Origin: Methanomassiliicoccaceae archaeon UBA537
GTDB taxonomy: Archaea > Thermoplasmatota > Thermoplasmata > Methanomassiliicoccales > Methanomethylophilaceae
Assembly: GCA_002504495.1 (NCBI GenBank)
Contig: DATC01000059.1
Coordinates: 1-16,748, forward strand
Length of the DNA: 16,748 nucleotides
Direction of reading: 5' to 3'
Position 1 is the stretch's first letter. Every line of letters starts with the position of its first letter. The notes under the pieces were generated by a model. The model made no database searches, was not told the DNA's origin, and worked only from the letters and a program-made list of their open reading frames with translations. Of this stretch, positions 6,691 through 13,943 are shown piece after piece. Position numbers and translations under genes: made by a program.

Positions 6691-6834
6691 TCACCATTTG
6701 TCTAATTGATTTGATTGATTCTGCGCAAACGTCTGCGATATATAATATCTTTCCAGGTTGGTTGCATAAATCGACAATAGCGACGACGAATTGAGCGTTG
6801 TACACATCCGATAGAGACAGATGAGCATATGCAT
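6691..6834 (-). CDS. Possible 47-residue leaderless small ORF ahead of amtB
   Basis: An ATG at 6834 opens a 47-codon frame ending in a TGA at 6691-6693 that falls inside the amtB Shine-Dalgarno (ggTGAt). A TATA-like tataatat (6855-6862) lies about 25 nt before the ATG, the leaderless spacing used by several genes here. The peptide begins MHMLICLYRMC and ends NQSNQLDKW; no family is recognised. Codon use is much more A+T-rich than in the neighbouring genes, and the frame crosses the main amtB TATA box, so it may be chance. If real it could be a leader peptide coupled to amtB translation. Confidence 0.2.
   Translation of the reverse strand: MHMLICLYRMCTTLNSSSLLSIYATNLERYYISQTFAQNQSNQLDKW
6735..6750 (-). 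promoter_or_regulatory. TATA box of the amtB-glnK operon
   Basis: Minus-strand agatattatatatcgc gives an excellent TATA box. A start about 25 nt downstream would leave a leader of roughly 30 nt containing the amtB Shine-Dalgarno. The short run aatcaatcaaatcaat between box and gene (about 6703-6718) is a candidate regulator site but unassigned. Confidence 0.6.
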
Positions 6835-6858
6835 CGATTCTTATTAGACATCTGTATA

Positions 6859-6880
6859 ATATGAAAAAAGGGAAAGAGGT
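6859..6880 (-). terminator. T-rich terminator of the TPR gene
   Basis: Minus-strand ctctttcccttttttcat begins about 24 nt after the TPR gene stop; the T6 run is at 6864-6869. Oligo-T without a hairpin is enough for archaeal RNA polymerase to stop. Confidence 0.55.
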
Positions 6881-6903
6881 TTGCGGTGTGAAAATCCGTG
6901 ATG

Positions 6904-7416
6904 TCAGAGAAGGCTCTTGGCTTCCGCTGGATCGATGTCGAGGGCCTTGAGCATGTAGGACAGGGCCTTCTTCTCGTAGGGGGCGCGCGCTGCGGGGTCC
7001 TCCATGATCTCTCCGTAGCTTGCCATCACATGGTTGTAGAACTCTATGGCGAACTCCGAGTAGAGGGACGACGACATGGACTCGTCGATCTCCGCGGCCT
7101 CGTTGTAGGCTCCTTCGGCCTCGTCGTACTTTCCGACGGATATGCAGAACTGTCCGTAGGACTGGTAGTAGTCGACACGGCTGGGATCTAGCTCCATGGC
7201 CTTCTTGTACGAATCCATGATGTCCTTGTCGTCGACCTTGGCGCCGAACATGCCCGAGGCATAGTTTCCGCATTCGGCCTTGTAGTACCAGACGTCCGGG
7301 TTCTCCGGCATCTCGACCGCGAGCTTCTTGAAAGCGGTGTAGGCCTTCTTGAAATCGCCTTCATCCATGGCCTTCATCGCATTTGCGATCTTCTTCTCCG
7401 GTGAGGCTTCTGCCAT
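6904..7416 (-). CDS. Tetratricopeptide-repeat protein
   Basis: A soluble 170-residue protein built of helix pairs. One TPR-like unit spans about residues 10-42 (EGDFKKAYTAFKKLAVEMPENP), and others follow with AMELDPSRVDYYQSYGQF and VGKYDEAEGAYNEAAEIDES. TPR domains are protein-protein scaffolds; no catalytic motif or partner can be named. The frame is open upstream, but recognisable sequence begins at the ATG at 7416, which lies 27 nt from ttataaa, the leaderless distance. A good ggaggt (7432-7437) is 6 nt before an in-frame TTG at 7425, so a start three codons earlier is an alternative if a longer transcript exists. Divergent from the DUF2284 gene. Confidence 0.75.
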   Translation of the reverse strand: MAEASPEKKIANAMKAMDEGDFKKAYTAFKKLAVEMPENPDVWYYKAECGNYASGMFGAKVDDKDIMDSYKKAMELDPSRVDYYQSYGQFCISVGKYDEAEGAYNEAAEIDESMSSSLYSEFAIEFYNHVMASYGEIMEDPAARAPYEKKALSYMLKALDIDPAEAKSLL

Positions 7417-7439
7417 GATTCCCAACACGGGACCTCCTG

Positions 7440-7446
7440 TTATAAA
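7440..7446. promoter_or_regulatory. Palindromic TATA box between the divergent TPR and DUF2284 genes
   Basis: ttataa (7440-7445) reads the same on both strands. On the minus side it is about 27 nt from the TPR ATG. On the plus side it would start RNA near 7469, giving a leader of about 20 nt holding the ggagagg Shine-Dalgarno (7478-7484) of the DUF2284 gene. A second box for the plus gene, ttttaa (7462-7467), is also possible. Confidence 0.45.
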
Positions 7447-7489
7447 GGCTCGTGGGAAATGTTTTAACCTGCCCTGCGGAGAGGCCTGC

Positions 7490-8077
7490 ATGGGGAACCT
7501 GGACGCTGTCATCGAACGTCTGAGGAATGAAGGATGGCGCATCGCGGAGACGGAGAGCCCCGCATACGACGCGGATGCCGCCATAAGATGCCTGGATGCG
7601 TGCAGGAGGAATCTCTGCGGATCCTACGGCACCACATGGGCGTGCCCTCCGGGATGGACGGAGGGGATGGATGTCCTCGAAAGCAGGTACGGTGCGACGC
7701 TGATCGTATCCAGGAGATTCGAGGCGGATGCGACGGATGCGGATGCCGTATCATCGGCGGAAGCGGAACTTCGCGGAGCGATCCGTGCCTTGATCTCGGC
7801 GATGAGGTCCTCCGGGATCCCGTGCATGGGTATGGCCGACGGCGCATGCGACATATGCGAGAGATGCTCGTATCCGGGCCCCTGCATGCACCCCGGCGAA
7901 CTGATACCGTCGGTGTCCGCTGCCGGCATCGACATGGGCGCATGGCTGGAATCGATCGGAGAACCGTTCGTCTTCGAGAGGAACGCGTTCACCCTGTACG
8001 GCATCGTGCTGTACAGGCCCGGTACGGCATCATCGCGCAACGGTTATGAATCGCACGCGACTATCCACGCGCGTTGA
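7490..8077 (+). CDS. DUF2284 cysteine-rich predicted metal-binding protein
   Basis: The 195-residue protein matches the DUF2284 pattern. An N-terminal cluster has Cys34, Cys38, Cys43 and Cys52 (CGSYGTTWACPPG), and a second cluster DGACDICERCSYPGPCMHP has Cys120, Cys123, Cys126 and Cys132. Eight cysteines suggest one or two iron-sulfur clusters; the family's function is unknown but it is common in methanogens and other strict anaerobes. The frame is open back to 7349, inside the TPR gene. The ATG at 7490 is chosen because ggagagg is 5 nt upstream and a TATA-like box is at a proper distance. gatC follows 11 nt after its stop, so it heads the gatCAB transcript. Confidence 0.75.
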   Translation: MGNLDAVIERLRNEGWRIAETESPAYDADAAIRCLDACRRNLCGSYGTTWACPPGWTEGMDVLESRYGATLIVSRRFEADATDADAVSSAEAELRGAIRALISAMRSSGIPCMGMADGACDICERCSYPGPCMHPGELIPSVSAAGIDMGAWLESIGEPFVFERNAFTLYGIVLYRPGTASSRNGYESHATIHAR

Positions 8078-8088
8078 AGGTCGGTCGA

Positions 8089-8361
8089 ATGGACAGGCAG
8101 ACTGTGGAAAGGGTCGCGCACGCCGCGCACATCACGTTAACCGAAGAGGAGCTGGACAGGTACAGCAGAGACCTGTCGGACATCCTCGGATACTTCGAAC
8201 TCCTCGACGAGGCCCCCGGCAGCGGAACCAGCGGCATAGACCCGATCGGCGTCGCAGACGTGGTCCGCGAGGACGAACCTGCTATGTCCTACGATGCCGA
8301 CCGCCTCCTGGAGGGCATGAACACCTACGAGAGGTACATCAGGGGGCCGAGGCTCTCATGA
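8089..8361 (+). CDS. gatC: Asp-tRNA(Asn)/Glu-tRNA(Gln) amidotransferase subunit C
   Basis: The 90-residue protein shows the GatC layout: an N-terminal helix pair (VERVAHAAHITLTEEELDRYSRDLSDILGYFELLDE), the linker with IDPIGVADVVREDEP (50-64), and a C-terminal end near GPRLS. GatC clamps GatA and GatB together. A TTG at 8074, overlapping the DUF2284 stop, is in frame, but the ATG at 8089 gives the usual N-terminus and has aaggtcggt upstream. Its stop overlaps the gatA start (ATGA at 8358-8361), a sign of translational coupling. In archaea, which use GatDE for Gln-tRNA, GatCAB normally makes Asn-tRNA(Asn). Confidence 0.93.
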   Translation: MDRQTVERVAHAAHITLTEEELDRYSRDLSDILGYFELLDEAPGSGTSGIDPIGVADVVREDEPAMSYDADRLLEGMNTYERYIRGPRLS

Positions 8362-9680
8362 CCATGGAATCGGTCCTCTCCGGCCTGAAGGAGACCAACG
8401 GCAGATACGGTATGTTCCATGCCATGACGACCGACACGGAACCGGGGGATGCGGAGTTCCTGTTCTCGGCGAAGGACAACCTCTGCTCCGCGGATATGGA
8501 GACCTGCGCCGGATCCAGGATACTCGCCGGATACCGGCCGATATTCGATGCCACCGCCATCGCAAGGATGCGCGAGGCGGGCGGCAAGCTCATCGGGAAG
8601 ACCAACATGGACGAGTTCGGATTCGGGACGTTCTCGACGAACTCGGCGTACGAGATCCCCCGCAACCCCTACGACCTGGAAAGGTCCTGCGGAGGATCGT
8701 CCGGAGGATCCGCCTGCGCGGCGGCGGCCATAGAAGGACATGTCTCGCTCGGCGTCTCCACCGGAGGATCCATCTGCTGCCCCGCCAGCTTCTGCGGAGT
8801 ATACGGGATCGCCCCCACATACGGCCGCGTATCGAGATTCGGACTCATCGACTACGGGAACTCGCTGGACAAGATCGGAGTCCTTTCGGCCGATGCGAAG
8901 GACCTGCGGAAGTACGTGACCGCGATGGCCGGAAGGGACGAGAATGATCCGACATCCTGCATGCAGCCCGCACTCACGAACGAGAAGAGAATGGTCAAGA
9001 GCATCGCGGTCCCCAGAGAGGGGATCGAAGGACTCTCGAAGGATGTCGAGAAGGCATTCATGGATGCCCTCGAGGCCCTGAGGTCCATGGGCATCGATGT
9101 GGAGACCGTCGACATGCCGTCGTTCAAGTACTCGATCCCCGCATACTACGTCATCGCCACCTCGGAGGCGTCCACCAACCTGGCCAGGTACGTCGGGATG
9201 AGATACGGGGTCCAGGACGGCGACTACTCCCTGAAGTTCGACGAGTACTTCTCCTCCATCCGCTCCAGATGCTTCGGCGACGAGGCGAAGAGGAGGATAC
9301 TGCTGGGGACGTTCACCAGGATGGTCGGATACCGCGACAGGTACTACGCCAAGGCCAGGCAGGTCAGGGACGTGGTGATATCGGAGTACAGGTCCATCCT
9401 CAAGGACCACGATGCGGTCCTGACGCCCACCATGCCCTTCGTCTCGCCGAGATTCTCGGACATCGACAGGATGAGCGCCCTGGATTCCTACAAGGCGGAC
9501 TACCTCACCGTGCCCCCCAACCTGGCCGGCACGCCGCATATGAACGTCCCCTGCGGATATGACGGCGACGGCATGCCCATCGGGATGCAGTTCGTGGCCG
9601 ACCATTGGAACGAGGACGTCCTGTTCACCATGGCCGAGGAATGGGAGAAGCAGTTCGAGATGAGGAGGCCTTCCCAATGA
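8358..9680 (+). CDS. gatA: Asp-tRNA(Asn)/Glu-tRNA(Gln) amidotransferase subunit A
   Basis: GatA is the amidase subunit that releases ammonia from glutamine or asparagine and feeds it to GatB. The 440-residue protein carries the amidase-signature triad: Lys39 (SAKDN), Ser114 (GGSSGGS) and the nucleophile Ser138 (STGGSI, where many relatives have DTGGSI), then GVYGIAPTYGRVSRFGL. It is about 40 residues shorter at the N-terminus than bacterial GatA, as seen in archaeal forms. The start at 8358 overlaps the gatC stop; a second ATG two codons on is equally possible. The stop overlaps the gatB start (ATGA at 9677-9680). Confidence 0.95.
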   Translation: MTMESVLSGLKETNGRYGMFHAMTTDTEPGDAEFLFSAKDNLCSADMETCAGSRILAGYRPIFDATAIARMREAGGKLIGKTNMDEFGFGTFSTNSAYEIPRNPYDLERSCGGSSGGSACAAAAIEGHVSLGVSTGGSICCPASFCGVYGIAPTYGRVSRFGLIDYGNSLDKIGVLSADAKDLRKYVTAMAGRDENDPTSCMQPALTNEKRMVKSIAVPREGIEGLSKDVEKAFMDALEALRSMGIDVETVDMPSFKYSIPAYYVIATSEASTNLARYVGMRYGVQDGDYSLKFDEYFSSIRSRCFGDEAKRRILLGTFTRMVGYRDRYYAKARQVRDVVISEYRSILKDHDAVLTPTMPFVSPRFSDIDRMSALDSYKADYLTVPPNLAGTPHMNVPCGYDGDGMPIGMQFVADHWNEDVLFTMAEEWEKQFEMRRPSQ

Positions 9681-11014
9681 AGATCGGATTGGAGATACAT
9701 GTCCAGCTCCCCACCAGGAGCAAGATGTTCTGCTCATGTCCTACGACCGAGGCCCCGGGACCCAACACGCATGTATGCCCCGTATGCCTCGGGATGCCGG
9801 GATCGAGACCCGTGCTCAACCGCCAGGTCCTCGTGTACGGCATCATGCTCGCGAAGATGCTCGGATGCAAGATCAACGACACCACCTGGTTCTCCAGGAA
9901 GACGTACTTCTATCCCGACATGTCGAAGAGCGTCCAGATCACGCAGTACGACAACCCCATAGGAGAAGGAGGGGTGTACATGCTGGACGGCAAGACCCCC
10001 ATCAGGATCACCAGGATCCACGTGGAGGAGGACCCCGGCAAGACCAAGAGGGTGGGAGACCTGTCGTCGCTCGTCGACTACAACCGTTCCGGAGTCCCTC
10101 TCGCGGAGATCGTCACCGAACCGGACCTCAAGACCCCTGCCGAAGCCAGGGAGTTCCTGAAGCAGCTCATAGAGGATATCAGGCACGTCATAGACCTCCC
10201 CGGAGACGGCGAGAGGAGCATCAGATGCGACTGCAACATCTCCGTCGGAAAGGAGAGATGCGAGGTCAAGAACGTCACAGGCCTGAAGAACGTCGAGCGC
10301 GCGCTCACATTCGAGATGATTAGACAGACCAAGATCCTCAAGGCCGGCGGGAAGATCGACAGGGAGACCCGCAGATTCGACGAGGAGCGCGGAGTCACCA
10401 TCTCCGTCAGGAAGAAGGAGTTCGAGGCGGACTACGGGTACATCGACGAGCCCGACCTGGGAGTGTACCACATAAAGGAGCTGGCGGACTCAATCAGGAT
10501 AAAGGAGAGCCCTCAGAAGATGGCCGCCAGGATGACGGCCCAGTACGGGATCGAGTCCAGGATGGCCAAGCAGCTGATCGCGACGTCCGTGGGTCTCGCG
10601 GAGATGTTCGAGGATGTCGCGACGAAGCACGGGAAGGATGTCGCGATAAAGTGGGTCGCTGGCCCCGTCAGCGCTTCCTGGAAGGCCATGGAGGCCGCGG
10701 AAAGAACTCCCGAGGGGATCATCGGGATCATCGACGGATTCGTCTCCGGGAAGCTCACGGACACCGTGTGCGCATCCGAGATCAAGGCCGCGATGACCGG
10801 GATCTCCGCAGAGGCCGCCGCAGAAGCGGGAGGGAATCTCGACAAGATCGTGTCCGAATGCCTCGACGAGGTCCCCGGCGTCATAGAGGACTACGCGAAG
10901 AACGAGAAGGCCGCCAACCGCGTCATCGGGATGGTCATGAAGAGGACAGGAGGATCGTACTCGTCCTCCGAGGTCCTCGACGCCGTGAAGCGCGGCATAG
11001 AATCCAGGATGTGA
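9677..11014 (+). CDS. gatB: Asp-tRNA(Asn)/Glu-tRNA(Gln) amidotransferase subunit B
   Basis: GatB activates the tRNA-bound Asp or Glu by phosphorylation and amidates it. The 445-residue protein starts with the family pattern IGLEIHVQL, and has the zinc cysteines Cys19, Cys21, Cys34 and Cys37, YFYPDMSKSVQITQYD (91-106), the HVEEDPGK motif, DYNRSGVPLAEIVTEPD and RCDCNISV. The C-terminal YqeY-like tRNA-binding region is complete to IESRM. A gaggagg Shine-Dalgarno lies 8 nt before the ATG, which overlaps the gatA stop. The last 80 nt overlap, on the other strand, the end of the MFS transporter gene. Confidence 0.96.
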   Translation: MKIGLEIHVQLPTRSKMFCSCPTTEAPGPNTHVCPVCLGMPGSRPVLNRQVLVYGIMLAKMLGCKINDTTWFSRKTYFYPDMSKSVQITQYDNPIGEGGVYMLDGKTPIRITRIHVEEDPGKTKRVGDLSSLVDYNRSGVPLAEIVTEPDLKTPAEAREFLKQLIEDIRHVIDLPGDGERSIRCDCNISVGKERCEVKNVTGLKNVERALTFEMIRQTKILKAGGKIDRETRRFDEERGVTISVRKKEFEADYGYIDEPDLGVYHIKELADSIRIKESPQKMAARMTAQYGIESRMAKQLIATSVGLAEMFEDVATKHGKDVAIKWVAGPVSASWKAMEAAERTPEGIIGIIDGFVSGKLTDTVCASEIKAAMTGISAEAAAEAGGNLDKIVSECLDEVPGVIEDYAKNEKAANRVIGMVMKRTGGSYSSSEVLDAVKRGIESRM

Positions 11015-12269
11015 TGTCCTGCCCCGGGAGGCCGCCTCCCGGGGGACCCTGTCCTCGCGATCGCGGGGCCAGGGACCTTATCCTCGAATAGCCCATGCGC
11101 TTGAGGGCGACCCAGAGGACGATGTACACGGCTGAAGAGACCAGCATTATGATCCCGAGCCCGTCTACGTAATCCCCGAACATGGTGGAGCAGACCATCC
11201 CGGCTACTCCCATGACGAACATCATGAAATTGATCAGCGCGGAGACCAGACCGTTGTCGCCGTCGCGGGAGGCCATTATCAGACCCATGCCGAACGGCCT
11301 TATGGCCGTGGTCACGGTGATGCAGGGGAGGAATGCGATCAGGAACACGATATCCCCTCTGCCGCCTATCGTGAGCATCAGAGCGGATGCCAGAAGCATG
11401 ACGGCCAAATACAATCCGAACGAACGGATCCTTCCGATCTTCGCTCCGATCCTGTTGAGAGGGATCATCAGCAGCGTACCTCCTATGAGCGCCATCGCGA
11501 GGAACATCGCGTATTCCATCGGAGTGAGGCCGAAATAGTCCTCGTAGATGTAGGATGAGACGGACAGATAGGCCATGAAGCAGGCGTTGAACACCGTCAT
11601 CATCAGGAGGAACACGGTGAACGCCCTGTCCTTCAGTATCGTAGCCGTCTCCCCGAAGTTGCCCATGACAGAGGATCTGCGACGGTCTTCCTCGGAAACG
11701 GTCTCTGTGAGAAGCAGAGACATGACGAGGCAGATGATCCCAAGAACGGTCGGAACGATCATAGTCATTCTCCAATCGGAGACGCTGATTATCCACGACC
11801 CGAGGATCGGAGCGATTATAGGGGCGAGAACTCCCAGAACGGCACTGATGTTCAGGACCTTCTTCATCATCGGCCCCTGGAAGCAGTCCTTTATCAGAGC
11901 AGTGGAGACGGTCATGCACGCACCTGCGCCGACACCTTGCAAGACGCGGAAGAGGATCAGCACGTAGACATCCTGCGACTGGCTTCCCAGGATGCTGACG
12001 ATGTTGTATTCGATAAGCGCGAATATCAGGACCGGACGCCTCCCGTACCTGTCGGTTATCGGACCGAAGATGAGGATCGATACGGCCAAGGAGAGCATGA
12101 ATCCGTAGAGGACCATGTTCATCACAGACGGATCCGCGCCCAGCTCCAAGGCCATGTTCGGCATGTCGGAAAGGAACATGTCTGTAGTGAACGGCGGAAA
12201 GAAGCACAGCATCAGTATGAGAGCAATGACCGCTCCGCTGCCCAGCCTTTTCTGGCCTTCCAGATGCAT
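10935..12269 (-). CDS. MFS drug-type transporter (Bcr/CflA-like, DHA1 family)
   Basis: A 444-residue membrane protein with about 12 hydrophobic segments and the MFS signature DRYGRRPVLIF after the second segment (about residues 73-83). FTTDMFLSDMP near the N-terminus and the length of the core are typical of Bcr/CflA multidrug exporters, which expel drugs in exchange for protons; the substrate here is unknown. The ATG at 12269 is about 26 nt from a TATA box, so leaderless. After the last membrane segment (YIVLWVALKRMG) the frame runs on for about 45 Arg/Gly/Pro/Ser-rich residues through a perfect hairpin and 80 nt into the opposite strand of gatB. That tail is unlikely to be conserved and may reflect loss of an earlier stop. 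Confidence 0.85.
   Translation of the reverse strand: MHLEGQKRLGSGAVIALILMLCFFPPFTTDMFLSDMPNMALELGADPSVMNMVLYGFMLSLAVSILIFGPITDRYGRRPVLIFALIEYNIVSILGSQSQDVYVLILFRVLQGVGAGACMTVSTALIKDCFQGPMMKKVLNISAVLGVLAPIIAPILGSWIISVSDWRMTMIVPTVLGIICLVMSLLLTETVSEEDRRRSSVMGNFGETATILKDRAFTVFLLMMTVFNACFMAYLSVSSYIYEDYFGLTPMEYAMFLAMALIGGTLLMIPLNRIGAKIGRIRSFGLYLAVMLLASALMLTIGGRGDIVFLIAFLPCITVTTAIRPFGMGLIMASRDGDNGLVSALINFMMFVMGVAGMVCSTMFGDYVDGLGIIMLVSSAVYIVLWVALKRMGYSRIRSLAPRSRGQGPPGGGLPGQDITSWILCRASRRRGPRRTSTILLSSS
11022..11044. terminator. Perfect 10-bp hairpin at the gatB/MFS junction
   Basis: ccccgggagg (11022-11031) and cctcccgggg (11035-11044) flank a 3-nt loop, 8 nt after the gatB stop. There is no T-run. 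It lies inside the apparent C-terminal tail of the MFS gene, so it can act in both directions only if that tail is expendable. Confidence 0.55.
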
Positions 12270-12290
12270 GGCACCGTCGAATTCGCGCCT

Positions 12291-12298
12291 CTATATAA
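12291..12298. promoter_or_regulatory. Palindromic TATA box shared by the divergent MFS and CbiX-like genes
   Basis: tatata (12292-12297) lies in the middle of the 53-nt gap, about 25.5 nt from the MFS ATG at 12269 and 28.5 nt from the CbiX-like ATG at 12323. Neither gene has a Shine-Dalgarno and there is no room for a second box, so both leaderless transcripts probably start from this site. Confidence 0.6.
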
Positions 12299-12322
12299 CG
12301 GTTGAACGGATTGGTCTCGTCG

Positions 12323-13042
12323 ATGTACGATTCGGTCATGATAGTGGCCCATGGCAGCGGCCCCAAGGGCAGCAACGATGCGATGGAGCGCCATGCGGGA
12401 TCTCTGAGCAGGATGACGGGCGTCCCGGTGCGCTGCGCCTATAGGAGATACTCCATGCAGAGGGTCAGAACAGTGATGGAGTCATTCGCGGACGACGGGT
12501 TCCGCTCCGTAGCCGTGATCCCCGCCTTCCTGTCAGACAACATGTATGCGAGCTCCATCGAGAGAGCGATGGGCAGATCGGCTGCCGACGGCGTGTTCCG
12601 TCACGGCGATTCCGAGCTCGAGTACCGGATCGCGGGCGTCCTCGGAGAGCATCCGTCGGCACCTGCCGCGATAGCCGATGCCGTCGCATCGGAACCGGGA
12701 TGCGGCGCAGTCCTGGTCGCGAAGCACAAGGACGGACGGCTTCTCGGCCTGGAAGAGCGTGCGATGGGGCTTCTCTCGTCCAAGGGCGTACCCGTGGCCA
12801 GGTGCGACGATCCGGACGATCCGGAGGCGGGAAGGAGAGCGATGGAATCCATCGGATGCGAAAAGACGGTGTTCGTCCCGGTCTCCTTCGGAAGGAGCAT
12901 TCCGTACGAGCTGGAAGGAGCGGTCATGCTCCCGCCCTTCGGCAGATGGCCGGCCATCCCCGGAATCATGAAGAACGTCCTGGACGGACTGGAGGACGGT
13001 ATCGGATACAGGACGCCTGCTTCCTCACGAACCAGGCCGTGA
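12323..13042 (+). CDS. CbiX/SirB-like chelatase-family protein (two-domain)
   Basis: The first half of this 239-residue protein matches the class II chelatase fold of CbiX/CfbA: MIVAHGSGPKGSND with His10 at the metal site, then a strand-turn GFRSVAVIPAFLSDN (59-73). In CbiX and CfbA a second metal-binding His follows in a motif like FLxxGxH; here that position is Tyr75 (DNMYASS). The second half looks like a diverged repeat (AVLVAKHKDGR, then TVFVPVSFGRS). Relatives insert cobalt or nickel into sirohydrochlorin for B12 or F430; CfbA itself is about half this length, so this is unlikely to be CfbA. The ATG at 12323 is preferred over an in-frame TTG at 12302 from its TATA distance. The last 77 nt overlap the transporter gene on the opposite strand. 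Confidence 0.6.
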   Translation: MYDSVMIVAHGSGPKGSNDAMERHAGSLSRMTGVPVRCAYRRYSMQRVRTVMESFADDGFRSVAVIPAFLSDNMYASSIERAMGRSAADGVFRHGDSELEYRIAGVLGEHPSAPAAIADAVASEPGCGAVLVAKHKDGRLLGLEERAMGLLSSKGVPVARCDDPDDPEAGRRAMESIGCEKTVFVPVSFGRSIPYELEGAVMLPPFGRWPAIPGIMKNVLDGLEDGIGYRTPASSRTRP

Positions 13043-13943
13043 ATGTCAGCACGGGCAGCTCGATCAGAGGACCGATCACCAGGGCCAGGGCGGTCAGGGG
13101 CATGTCCGGGAAGGCTGCTATCGCGATCGCCAACGAAAGAGGCGAGTTCCTGGCCATCGACGTGAAGATCAGGGCTGTCGTGTCCTCTCTCGGGAAACGC
13201 TGCAACCTGCCCGCGATACCGGCAAGAGCGAACGCCGTCGCGAAGAAGATCGCAAGAGGCGCGAACATCCGGACCAGCATGCCCAGATTGCCCACGGCCG
13301 TTTCGCCTTGGGATTCGAACATCGCGAACACCGCGATGCACAGAAGGAGCAACTGGATGCCGTCACCGCGACGATCCAGGAGCTCCTCCCTCTCGGAGCT
13401 GTCCGTGACCGTCCTGATGACGACCGCCGCGATGAGCGGGACCGCGAGAAGGACGGCCATGTCCGCTAGGAGCGGGACCGCATCCATATCGGAGGACGCT
13501 CCGAAGAACAACGAGAGGTACACAGGAAGGAGGAGCACCTGGAGGATGAGATTCAGAGGCAGGAGGGACATCCCCAGCTCCACATTCCCTCCGCCAAGCC
13601 TGGTGAAGACCAGGTACCAGTCGGTGCAGGGCGTGACCAGGAGCATCACCAGACCCATCATCATCTCCAGGGAGTCTGCGAAGAAGGCCGAGGCCAGTAC
13701 GTACGACAGGATAGGAGTGGCGACGAAGTTGATCGCCAGGGCCGTGGCGGCGAATCTCCTGTTGCCGAACGCGTCCTTGAGCCTCCGCGGGTCCACGGAC
13801 AGGAAGAGGACGAGGAGAAGCCCCATGAGGGGGACCTCGATCATCCAGGTCGGGACCTCTGCATGGACGACGGCCCCGATGGCGAGACCGATCAGGGCCG
13901 ATGTGATGATCAGAGGAGGCTGTGAGAGTCCGGAGTCGGCCAT
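12966..13943 (-). CDS. SBF/ACR3-like transporter (bile acid:sodium symporter, arsenic-resistance family)
   Basis: A 325-residue membrane protein with about ten hydrophobic segments. The stretch LLVTPCTDWYLVFT (101-114) followed by LGMSLLPLNLILQVLLLPVYL, and later SMARNSPLSLAIAIA, are typical of the SBF-fold proteins annotated as arsenic-resistance or bile acid:sodium symporter family. Substrate is uncertain: no arsR, arsA or arsC lies nearby, so arsenite export is only a family-based guess. The ATG at 13943 is the first Met of the recognisable protein and overlaps the end of the metallophosphoesterase gene by 34 nt, implying one transcript. The C-terminal tail after VRKQ overlaps the CbiX-like gene. 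Confidence 0.75.
   Translation of the reverse strand: MADSGLSQPPLIITSALIGLAIGAVVHAEVPTWMIEVPLMGLLLVLFLSVDPRRLKDAFGNRRFAATALAINFVATPILSYVLASAFFADSLEMMMGLVMLLVTPCTDWYLVFTRLGGGNVELGMSLLPLNLILQVLLLPVYLSLFFGASSDMDAVPLLADMAVLLAVPLIAAVVIRTVTDSSEREELLDRRGDGIQLLLLCIAVFAMFESQGETAVGNLGMLVRMFAPLAIFFATAFALAGIAGRLQRFPREDTTALIFTSMARNSPLSLAIAIAAFPDMPLTALALVIGPLIELPVLTFTAWFVRKQASCIRYRPPVRPGRSS

Noticed and set aside
6735..6760. NrpR-type nitrogen operator near the amtB TATA box
   Set aside because: Only one ggaa half-site is seen; the matching ttcc at the right spacing is missing.
8325..9737. A 470-codon open frame antisense to gatA
   Set aside because: No recognisable domain; it mirrors gatA codon bias, and gatA is a certain gene with its catalytic triad.
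10891..12375. A 494-codon open frame on the same strand as the MFS gene in another register
   Set aside because: Arg/His/Asp-rich with no hydrophobic segments; it is the shifted frame of the MFS transporter.
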